From positions 434,001-498,000 of the forward strand of contig NZ_OZ034994.1 of the NCBI RefSeq assembly GCF_964031045.1: DNA of 64,000 nt, read 5' to 3'. The translations under genes were made by a program, and so were the position numbers. This DNA comes from Spiroplasma endosymbiont of Aspidapion aeneum. GTDB taxonomy: Bacteria; Bacillota_I; Bacilli_A; Mycoplasmatales; Mycoplasmataceae. The notes beneath the pieces were generated by a model. That model was given only the letters and a program-made list of their open reading frames with translations. It did not search any database and had not been told where the DNA came from. Every line of letters starts with the position of its first letter. The stretch's first letter is position 1. Below, in pieces: positions 20,471 through 29,159 of this stretch.

Positions 20471-21214
20471 ATGTTTAAAGAAGTAAAAAACAAAGTAAAA
20501 CAAAAATGACCGTCAAGAATAAAAAATTCAATAAACGCTATTTTAATTATTGGGTGTCTTGATATTTTTTTAAGTTTTTTACTTTCTTTAGTTGGGGTTT
20601 ATAATCCATTTAGTCTATCTTCTATTTATTTGTTAATATTTAACTTTTCTCTCATAATAGCTGGAATTTCATATGCTGCTTATTTTCTTTCAGAATTGAT
20701 TTATAACTATAATTTAATCATTAGAAATGCAATTAGTAGAACACAAAAAATTAATAAATTACTAGTAATTAATGAAATTTCTTCATTTCTAAAAATCTAT
20801 TTCTTTATAACATTTATATTTTACTTTTTAATCTTTAGAGACGCTTTTACCTTTATTAACCATAAACTTCTTTACAACGCTTATATTGTCTTTATTGTTC
20901 TTAGTACAATTGTATTTACAATGTCATTGATTATTTTAATTTTATTAATAGCGTATAATAACAAATTAAGAAAAAAATTAATTAAAAGAAAAGAATATTC
21001 TTTATTATCTATTTTAGAAAATAATGATCTTACACTTTTTAAATTTTTAGACAATAAAATATCTTTTATTTATAAATATAAAACAATTGACAATAACAAA
21101 AATAATAAACAATTGCCAAACTATTTCATTGAAATGGATGGTTTATTTAAATGTATAAAAAATACAAAAATAATAACAATCCAAAAAGGAAATATTTACC
21201 CTATCTATTTATAG
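20471..21214 (+). CDS. Four-helix membrane protein, array copy 3
   Basis: 247 residues, same family as copies 1 and 2. The 5' part equals copy 2. The 3' part has its own changes from 21052 on, such as LDNKIS for LENKIS, and ends PIYL instead of PSYL. These few differences show that copies 1 and 3 are older paralogues and not part of the exact duplication. It is followed by the diverged lipoprotein copy 3. Confidence 0.76.
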
Positions 21215-21276
21215 TAATTTTTTAATTGTACAATTTTATATTAAACAAAACTATAAATAGAATAGAGGTATATTTT

Positions 21277-22863
21277 ATGAAAAAATTTTTAACATTATTT
21301 GGTTCATTAAGCCTTGCAATATCTGCATCATTGCCAGTGACTTCTTGTTCTTCTCCAAATAAAAGTAAAACTCCAACAAAACCCGGAACAGACCCTGAGT
21401 CTGGAAAAGCATATAGCAATCTATTAGTTGAAAATAATATCAAGGATTTCTTTTCTGCTAGAAAATTTCTTGCAAAAAAATTTAATCTTCAACTAGATGA
21501 ATTTACAATGACTTGAACAAGTTCTCAAACTGTAAGACTGGTTCCAATGCCTGGAACCTCTCTAAGAAACACAATGACATCATTAGTCGATTATCGATTA
21601 GATAGTGGTTATAATTCAATTTCAAAAAATGACAGTTTGTCTACATTAAAAGACGAGTGTCCATTAACACAAGTGGAACTTAAAATACCATATATTGAAT
21701 CTTTGGAAAAAAATGCAAAAACAGATATTGATAAACAAACATTAGCTGATGATTATTTTAATGTTTTAAAATACATGTCAGGAAAAGAAATGGATGCAAA
21801 TATTTATACATATAGTTATAAAAATGCTTCTGATCTGTCCAATCCTAACCTAAAAGGAATATTAACAGTTGTGAATAAAAATGACTCAACAGATACTATT
21901 GATGTAAATGTAGAAAAAAATGCAATTCCAGTTGATGAATTCTTTGACTGCGACGATATATATAATATTTATTTACCAGAAGCTATGACAAATATTACTA
22001 AAGATGATTTTTCCGCCTTAGGAGGAGCTTCAACTACTGGGGGACCATTTCAAGCATATATGAATTATTATTTTGCAACAGGCAATTATGCAAATAATTT
22101 TTATGGTTATTATAAAGATGATATTGTTGATTTGTTTTCAGGAATAATGGGTCTTGGTGGTGATAATAGCGGAATATCTATTAAAAAAACACTAGATAGT
22201 TCTGGCAAAGCAGGAGTTCTTAATTTTACTCTTAAAAATATAGATAATTATAAAAATGATTCTGGATTAATTAGTTCAGATGGAGAAGGAAATATTTTTA
22301 ATATAAATATTAATTTTACAACAGTTATGCCAGATACAGATGAATATGATTATTATGCAAGATATATTATTCAAAAAGATGCTAATGGAAAAGAACAAAC
22401 TAATCTATGAGAAGTAAAGGAAAATACTTTGAATAATTTAGGTCATCCAGTTACAGGAATTAAAGACTTAACAAGTGATAAAAAAAGTAAAGATGCTTTT
22501 TCAAAAACAAATATTGGAAAAGACTATTTAACTGAATATGAATTTGATGACTTTAAATTAAAAAATTCTACTGAAAGTAATATAGATATTAAAAAAGAAT
22601 TTGTAAATAAACTTAATAGTATTACTGGTTCAAAATTGGATTTTGGTGTATTTCTTGATGATGAAATATCTTTAATAAGCAACAATGATGGTTATTTATA
22701 TCTTGCTCCAAAGTTTGGATCAAGAATTATGGATATTGTTCAAAGAGATGCCATGGTTAAAAATGTTACTATTTTTGGAATGGATATGACGGTCCCATTA
22801 GTTCCTCAATTCCAAAAAACTATTGGTTCATATGTATTTAGAATTGATGTACAAAATAACTAA
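21277..22863 (+). CDS. Surface lipoprotein, array copy 3 (diverged)
   Basis: A 528-residue paralogue of copies 1 and 2. The signal peptide is the same (lipid-modified Cys24), but the product carries an extra GTDPESGKAYS segment after the lipobox and many substitutions further on. Differences are concentrated in certain loops, for example around 21690-21720, 22020-22040 and 22140-22170, while blocks such as ADANIY-like YMSGKEMDANIYTYSYK are unchanged, a pattern seen in variable surface antigens. TGA at 21514 is Trp where copies 1 and 2 have TGG. Homology to the copy 1 region ends about 50 bases after the stop. Confidence 0.86.
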
Positions 22864-22970
22864 TAATAATTATCAATTTTATTATTTTAATTTCTTCAGG
22901 TTAATTATAATAAGGGGTACCAAAATTTTCTACCACAAAATTAATTACACAACCCTGTAGTAAAAAGTAC

Positions 22971-23000
22971 TTGACAAATAGCACAACAAAATGTTAATAT
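22971..23000 (+). promoter_or_regulatory. Consensus promoter of small RNA 2
   Basis: A perfect TTGACA (22971-22976), an 18-base spacer and TAATAT (22995-23000). Confidence 0.7.
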
Positions 23001-23005
23001 ATATA

Positions 23006-23094
23006 TGTAAGTCGTAGGTGATTAGTAAATCTTAACTGTAGTGTAACTGCAGATTCCCTACGCCAAGAAAAAAGGTAGTTTTCTACCTTTTTTT
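23006..23094 (+). ncRNA. Probable small non-coding RNA 2, three-way-junction fold
   Basis: About 90 bases between a consensus promoter and a strong terminator, with no ORF. The body can fold as a three-way junction. P1 is CGTAGG with CCTACG; P2 is GATT-AGTA-AATC; P3 is CTGTAG-TGTAA-CTGCAG with one wobble pair. The terminator hairpin follows P1 after CCAAG. That geometry is shared with purine riboswitches, but their conserved core bases are not present. The promoter of the DUF3800 gene overlaps its terminator T run. Whether the RNA acts in trans or controls the next gene is unknown. Confidence 0.55.
23068..23094 (+). terminator. Terminator of small RNA 2
   Basis: AAAAAAGGTAG and CTACCTTTTTT form an 11-bp stem with a TTTT loop and T tail. 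Confidence 0.85.
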
Positions 23095-23103
23095 GATTTT
23101 TTT

Positions 23104-23112
23104 TGATATAAT
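23104..23112 (+). promoter_or_regulatory. Extended -10 promoter of DUF3800 gene (leaderless start)
   Basis: TGATATAAT ends 7 bases before the ATG at 23120, so transcription should begin at or within a base or two of the start codon. There is no room for a ribosome site; a leaderless mRNA is implied. Confidence 0.55.
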
Positions 23113-23119
23113 AATTTCT

Positions 23120-23857
23120 ATGGATATAAAAGAAGTTTATATATTTTTAGATGAGAGTGGTAACCCTATGAAAAGTTCATTTTTTACGGTTGGGGGAATT
23201 ATTATTGATGCATTAATTAACAGAAAAAATATTGGTAGAAATATTAAGAAAATTGAAAATACTATAATGAAAAAATATCCTAACAATAATGAATGCAAAT
23301 GAAGTATTCTTGAATCTTTAGAGGAAAGAAAATATATTTTTGAAAATATAATAAATTTTGGTCAAGTTAATATATCAATAACAGCTGACCAAAAAAAGTA
23401 TAGAAAAATTAAAAATAATCAAAATAGTCCAATATCTTGTAATCTATACTTTAATTATCTTGTAAAAATTTTACTTAGCAATTACATTGGATTTAATGAC
23501 AATAGAAATATCAAATTTTATATTATGTGTGATAATAGAGGTATATCAGATAAAGGTCTCAAAAGCCTTGAAGACTACTTAAATGTTGAAATAAAAACAA
23601 ATCTCAATTTTAAGGGCGAATATAATTTTATTGTAAAATATAAAAAATCACACGACCAGCCACTTATTAGGTATGCTGATTATTATAGTGGAATGATTAA
23701 TTCTTTATTCAAATATCAATCTAGAAATTATGATCGGTGAGACGAAGGTATAGACGATGTTTTTAAAATTATCTCAAAAAAAGTAGATTTTAAGTGTTAT
23801 ACTTTTTATGCTGAAGTCCCAGATGTAATAAGAAGGCAAAATTTTAGCTATAAATAA
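23120..23857 (+). CDS. DUF3800 domain protein
   Basis: A 245-residue protein with the DUF3800 signatures: IFLDESGN at the N-terminus (Asp11, Glu12), a middle Asp in MCDNRG (138), and RYADYYSG with Asp187. These acidic residues are spaced as in the RNase H-like fold proposed for the family. Members are often found in mobile or defence-associated loci, but no activity is established here. TGA codons at 23300 and 23738 encode Trp. It begins directly downstream of small RNA 2, with a -10 box so close that the mRNA is probably leaderless. Confidence 0.8.
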
Positions 23858-23868
23858 AGTGTTTTATA

Positions 23869-23888
23869 ATACTAATTTTTATTAGTAT
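23869..23888 (+). terminator. Hairpin after DUF3800 gene
   Basis: ATACTAAT and ATTAGTAT pair perfectly around TTTT, 11 bases after the stop. It lacks a T tail, so it is a weak terminator candidate. Confidence 0.4.
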
Positions 23889-23947
23889 ACTCGGTTTACC
23901 TCTTTCCAACAAATTGTATAAAATAGCACTAAATAAGCACATTATTG

Positions 23948-23984
23948 TTTTTTTTTTTAAAATTCTCTCTTTATAGGGTATAAT
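23948..23984 (+). promoter_or_regulatory. T-tract promoter of the 1006-aa lipoprotein
   Basis: A run of 11 T (23948-23958) lies just upstream of the expected -35 region of a TATAAT -10 box at 23979-23984, 67 bases before the lipoprotein start. Poly-A/T tracts in or beside promoters of mollicute surface lipoproteins are known phase-variation switches; here that is only a possibility. Confidence 0.5.
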
Positions 23985-24051
23985 AAATGTATATATTTGA
24001 CACAAAAAGTCTAAAAAAATATAAAAGAATTTATAATAAGGAGGAAATAAT

Positions 24052-27000
24052 ATGAAAAAATTATTGTCATTATTGTGTTTAATTAGTTTACCATTTTCAT
24101 CATCAATGTCAATAACCTCATGTTTTGGAACATCATCACCAAAAAAAGACAAATCTGTTTTAGATGGGGAGGTTAATTTTGAGCATAGTGAATACAATAT
24201 TGTAAAAGGGGCTGCTGCTAGTGTTGTTGTCACAAACTTTAGTAAGTTAAGTGCTGATGGTTTTACAAAAGCATGTAGTATTTATAGTGACGATGATAGT
24301 GTTGCACAATATATAAATTTGAACAAAGATGGTATTCAAAATTATCAAACAATTCAAATTTCTGGAATTAAGGCTGGTCATACAAAAGTATCAGTTAGTT
24401 TTACAAATGTTAATGATCTTGTTATAAAGAAAGGAAGCTTTGATGTAAATGTTGTTGATTTTTCTACATACCAACCAAAAATAGATACTAAACCAATATC
24501 TATAGATTTATCCGATTCAGATTCTGATGTAGAAGTAGGTAGTCTTCCAAATTATGATGATTTTAAAAAATTCAATTTTACAGACTTTACTGTCTCATTA
24601 ACAAAAAAAGATGGAGATAATAATGTTGATCCAAATAATTTTTTAACAGGTGGATATCTTGATGGTAATGGGGATATTTATTTTAAAATTGATTATTCTA
24701 ATTTTAAACCAAAAACAACAAAAGAATCCATAAAAATTGCTGCCGCTAATATTGTATTAAAGAATACTGCTGCTAAATATGTTTCAAATGCCTTTCCTTT
24801 AAAATTTAGCGATGTTAAGCTTAATAAGCAAATAATTATAGACCCTCCAGCCAATACTCCAATTGATTTGAAAAATAGCGTTGATCTAGGTTTATCATTT
24901 GGAGATGGCCAAAAATTTAGTGCAGATGACATAAAAAAATATTCTCCTAAGATAGGGGTAACCTTTTCTGGATCTGGAGGAAATGAGTTTAAATTCACTT
25001 CCCAAATAAATGAAAATAATGATAAACCAAACCTTCATATCGAGTTTATACCCCCAAAAAATAGTTATGGGGAAGGGAAAATAGATGTCAGCATTATTTT
25101 CACAGCGAATGCTTTTACATATTCAGGTTTTCTATCAGTTAAATATAAATCCTATAATGTTCAACCCTCAGGATTTACTCATATATACACAGAAAATGGT
25201 TATACTAGTGTATATTCAGATAAAAAATTTAATGATTGAAATGAAAGTAATCCAATTGATAATAACGTTAAAGTGACTTCATCAGCTGATTTAGCTGAAT
25301 TAAAAAAAGATGGTTTTTCATATAAAGATACTATAGTTTTTGATTCATCATCTAATGCTTCTGAATGGGCAAAAGTTGAAAAATTGGATTTAACAAAAGA
25401 AACTGATGTGGAAACATTCAAAAACTATGATGCACAAAAAACTATAGATAATATTACAAAATTTACAATTAATGATATTTCATTTGATAGTGACAATAAT
25501 CTACATTTAAACATTAAAGCCTTATCAAAGCAAATTGATGATGGTGGAGTAATTTATCTCGTTTCAAGGTTTACAAATTCTTTAGGAAATTATTGTGCAG
25601 CTTCTGCAACATTTTCATATGCACAATCAAAACCTGTACATAAGAATTTAATAATAACTCCTGGAAAAATTGATGGCCAAAATAATACTGGTGAAACATT
25701 TTCAAATTCTATTCACTTAAATAATGACAGTTCTGAACAATTTTCCGATTCATACCAAGTTCAATCTGCAAATGATACAAATGTTGATTTATCAAATATT
25801 TCTGTAACCAGTTCTGCTCCAACAATTATAAGTGTAGAACAATCATTAGAACAAAAAAATGGTAAGTGGTATATAAAAATGCGTCTTATTGGTCAAAAAT
25901 CTACTGATGTTGCAAGTGGAAAAGTAACAATTTCTCTTAATGATGGAAGTGGAGCTGGAAGCACAAATGTTGATATTTTTTATGGAACATTTATTGGTGC
26001 TGATGCAAGCGTAGGAGACTATTCAATAAATAATCAAAAAACACAAGGATCTGCTAATTACTATGTAGCATCATCTGCATCAAGTAGAGCTGTATCTATA
26101 TCATATTCTGCAAGTTATGGAGTTCAGAATGCTCCTAATTTAGAATTTGCAGATAAATATTCATATTCTGGTTCTAATTCACCATTTGTTTTTAAAGATA
26201 AATCAAATGAGCTTGGAAATGTTACTTTTGATGGAAATGTTAATGTAACTGGGAGAGGTGTAATTTCTGTAACATATGATAACATCATTAGTGGAAAAAT
26301 ATTATTCAACGGAGATATTAATTACACTGGTATAAATGATAACAATGCAGAATCATGTGGTGTTATAAGTGAATATTATACATCTAATTCTGGAATTAAA
26401 AATTCAACCAGAATTGCTGTTGATGAGGGAGTTCAAATTAAAGGAAATGTAAATATTATCCCATCTTCAAATATGGGTGCTGGGATTGGATTTATCAATA
26501 CAATTAAGTCGGGTGCTATTGGCCAAGTTAATGCTGAGAAAAATGTAATAATTGATGCAACTAATGTGAAACTTACAACAAGCGAAGTTATTTATGCTGG
26601 TATAATCTATTCAAATAGTAATTGTAAAGACAATGATTATAACATTCAAAGTCTTGCTGGTTTGGATATAAAAGGAGATGCTAAAATTAATGGTACATGA
26701 GAAACGCTAAATGGTTATATGGAACAACACGCAATAATTTACAATATTGACGAATTTTATGCCCCTAAATCAAAACTTCAATTTGAAGGAAATACGGGTC
26801 TTTTCCGAGATGATGCTCCGATTGACGGTATTCTTTATTCAGAATATAACACATCAGATAAATCAAGTATTTTTGCAATTGGAGAAATAGATATTAATAA
26901 TCTTCCACCTGATAAATATGGAAATATAAGTGCTATGTATATACTCGCGGTAGTGGCGTCAGGTTCTGGGTATGTTCAAAATTTTAATATCAAGGCTAAT

Positions 27001-27072
27001 GGTAAACAAGCTAATATTGATGGTGGTGTATTTTCATATGAACATGTATATAGATATCAGGACCTAAAATAA
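24052..27072 (+). CDS. Large surface lipoprotein, 1006 aa
   Basis: A single frame through TGA codons at 25237 and 26698. The signal peptide begins MKKLLSLL and ends SITSC, Cys24 being lipidated. Residues about 40-150 have the rhythm of a bacterial Ig-like (BIG2-type) repeat, including a GIKAGHTKVSVSF segment. A second similar stretch lies near 580-640. The C-terminal third has regularly spaced Gly/Asn/Val runs (VTFDGNVNV, ILFNGDINY, IKGNVNI, IKGDAKI) that suggest a beta-helix of short repeats. No named family. AAGGAGG precedes the ATG. A strong terminator follows. It is likely an adhesin-like surface protein, by architecture only. Confidence 0.85.
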
Positions 27073-27150
27073 CCAACTAAATTTAAAATATAAGTTATTT
27101 GTACACATTCTTTGTAAGATAGTATATATAATATATTTTTTTATAAATTT

Positions 27151-27185
27151 AATGTCATTTCTATAAAGAAATGACATTTTATTTT
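27151..27185 (+). terminator. Terminator of the 1006-aa lipoprotein gene
   Basis: AATGTCATTTCT and AGAAATGACATT form a perfect 12-bp stem with an ATAA loop, followed by TTATTTTTTT. Confidence 0.88.
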
Positions 27186-27598
27186 TTTAATTAACCTAAC
27201 AAGTATAGACCATAATGTTTGCCTATTATTTTTTTACAATTATAAACACCAAGAATATCTCAAATCTTTTTAAAATATTTCAAAATTTATTTTTGTGATT
27301 AATATTTAAATTAGTATTTACAAGTGAAAAAATATTTATCCTTAACACTCTCTTAGACAGTTCCAAATAAGAAAAGCAAATTTGTTTTGTTTTTAATGTT
27401 CCTTAACAAAACTCAAATTATTGTGTTATTATAATAATAAGAAAGTATTATTTTGTAATTTATTATATTCATTTATGTTCTTAACAATGATAAAATGTAA
27501 AACTATATATTTTTTATTTAACTGAGAAGAAAAATAATATAGAAAAAAATCATAAAATATGATATAATATATATAATGATAAATAGGGGATCTTAAGT
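27186..27598. other. AT-rich intergenic stretch
   Basis: No gene seen. TGATATAAT near 27560 is a probable promoter of the next gene. An ORF on the minus strand at 27429-27611 is low-complexity and not supported. Confidence 0.5.
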
Positions 27599-28141
27599 AT
27601 GATTTATCCATTAAAAAATGTTTTCCTTAACGAAATTAAAAACGAAATTAAAATTTTTACAAAAAATGAAACATATATTAATAGTAATGACCCTTTGGGG
27701 ATTTTAATTCATGATATTTTTCAAGTAGCAGCACACACACGCTATGGTATAAAATCTAATGAAGTTGATAATCGAATCTATGAAACTATAAATAGATCAT
27801 TGAGATATTTAGAGAATATGGTTGTAGAATTGGCAATCAAATATGAAGCAGTAATTTTAGAACATCACAAACAAGAAATAGACCCACAAAAATTTATTGA
27901 CTACACTCAATCAGAAGCCGAGGAGTTAAGCTTTCAATTATACCCTAGAGACCAAATTAAAATATTAAGAAATTTTCATATTTACTATTTAACTTATGTT
28001 AAAGCGTCTAATTCTTTAGTTAAGGCTAGAATTAATAAATCACATGCAGATCTTCGAAAAATTGTTAAAGACCAACAATTAAGGGGTGACCCAACATATA
28101 TATATGACAATCAAGATAGAAACAAAGAACCAGAAGATTAA
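27599..28141 (+). CDS. Hypothetical cytosolic protein, 180 aa
   Basis: Unrecognised. The product is soluble, with predicted helices throughout (for example YETINRSLRYLENMVVEL), no membrane segment or signal peptide, and a charged tail ending NKEPED. AGGGGA precedes the ATG and TGATATAAT lies about 35 bases upstream. A strong terminator ends the unit, so it is monocistronic. It contains no TGA codon. Confidence 0.75.
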   Translation: MIYPLKNVFLNEIKNEIKIFTKNETYINSNDPLGILIHDIFQVAAHTRYGIKSNEVDNRIYETINRSLRYLENMVVELAIKYEAVILEHHKQEIDPQKFIDYTQSEAEELSFQLYPRDQIKILRNFHIYYLTYVKASNSLVKARINKSHADLRKIVKDQQLRGDPTYIYDNQDRNKEPED

Positions 28142-28151
28142 TGTAAATATC

Positions 28152-28190
28152 AAAAAAGATTGCTATTTAAATTTGGCAATCTTTTTTTGT
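28152..28190 (+). terminator. Terminator after the 180-aa gene
   Basis: AAAAAAGATTGC and GCAATCTTTTTT form a 12-bp stem across a 12-base loop with a T tail. Confidence 0.85.
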
Positions 28191-28318
28191 TATTTTTTAA
28201 CTATTTATCATTTCAAAAATTATAGTAATTATTGCTCCCATGATTGTTAAATTTTTATTATTATTTAAATTGCAGCTTATTTATTATAAAGATTTATGAT
28301 TTACAATAAAAATATAAA

Positions 28319-28380
28319 ACTTTAAAAAACTTTAAAATAAATAATAAAATAGTTGAAAAAACTTTAAAACATAGTAAAAT
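28319..28380 (+). promoter_or_regulatory. Promoter and candidate DeoR operator of the sugar operon
   Basis: TTGAAA (28353-28358), a 16-base spacer and TAAAAT (28375-28380) form the promoter. ACTTTAAA occurs three times, at 28319, 28329 and 28361, spaced 10 and 32 bases, close to one and three helical turns. The last copy lies inside the promoter spacer. DeoR-family repressors bind such direct repeats, so this is a candidate autoregulatory site. Confidence 0.5.
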
Positions 28381-28398
28381 AACATTAAGGGGGAAAAT

Positions 28399-29142
28399 AT
28401 GTTAAAAGAAGAGAGAAGAGAAATTATTATATCAATTGTAAATAAAAATGGTTTTGTTGACAATCGAAAACTAGCAGAAATCACAAATTCTACAATTCAA
28501 ACAATTATTGCAGATGTAAGAGAATTAAGCGATGAAGGCTCTGTTATTAAAGTTTATGGAGGGGCAAAATCAATAAATGCAATCAATCACTATCAATTAA
28601 AAGAATCATTTGATGAGGAAAAAGCTAAAATAAATATTGAAGCAAAGAACTTAATAGGAAAAAAAGCAACAAATATTATAAATGAAGGTGACTTGATATT
28701 TATAGATACAGGAACAACAACAAAAAAGATGATTAGTTATCTTTCAAATAGAAATGTAAATGTTGTTACAAATGGATATTCAATAGCTCTTGAACTAATG
28801 GAACAAGATATTGACGTTTGTATAATTGGGGGAACAATTCTCCCATCAACACATGCAACAGTTGGTGAACTATCATTAAAATTTATTGACCATTTTTATT
28901 TTGATAAAGTATTTATTGGAATGAACAATATAGATGAAAATAGTTACTATACAACAAATATTCAAGAAGCATTAATTAAAGAAAGAGTAATTAAAAACTC
29001 TAATAAAGCTTTTATTCTGGCTGACTCTTCTAAATTTAACTCTAAAAATAAAATAAAAGTTGATATTCAAAAAAAAGTTACATTAATCTCTGATAAAACC
29101 CCCCATAATTTTAAAGGAGAAGTAATAATTTGTAACAAATAA
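28399..29142 (+). CDS. DeoR-family transcriptional regulator
   Basis: 247 residues. The N-terminal helix-turn-helix (RREIIISIVNKNGFVDNRKL through TIQTIIADVREL) and the C-terminal sugar-phosphate sensor domain (FIDTGTTTKKM, VVTNG, IGGTILP, LADSSKF) are typical of GlpR/FruR/LacR-type repressors. It is the first gene of an operon with a PTS permease and a PfkB kinase, 17 bases before the permease gene, so it most likely represses this operon and is released by a phosphorylated sugar intermediate. AAGGGGG precedes the ATG. Confidence 0.92.
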   Translation: MLKEERREIIISIVNKNGFVDNRKLAEITNSTIQTIIADVRELSDEGSVIKVYGGAKSINAINHYQLKESFDEEKAKINIEAKNLIGKKATNIINEGDLIFIDTGTTTKKMISYLSNRNVNVVTNGYSIALELMEQDIDVCIIGGTILPSTHATVGELSLKFIDHFYFDKVFIGMNNIDENSYYTTNIQEALIKERVIKNSNKAFILADSSKFNSKNKIKVDIQKKVTLISDKTPHNFKGEVIICNK

Positions 29143-29159
29143 TATCTGAGAGGTGGAAA

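Larger units (their letters stand above)
16467..20617 (+). repeat. 4151-bp tandem repeat, unit 2
   Basis: Second exact copy. The match to a third, partial copy continues for 434 bases (20618-21051), then ends where copy 3 begins to differ (c at 21052 versus a at 16901). Confidence 0.95.

Noticed and set aside
12316-21051. Integrative or phage element as the cause of the repeats
   Set aside because: No integrase, transposase, terminal inverted repeats or target duplication; the mosaic gene explains the repeats by homologous recombination.
23006-23094. Purine or 2'-deoxyguanosine riboswitch
   Set aside because: The three-way junction is similar in shape, but conserved core and loop bases of that class are missing, and the terminator precedes a separate promoter for the next gene.
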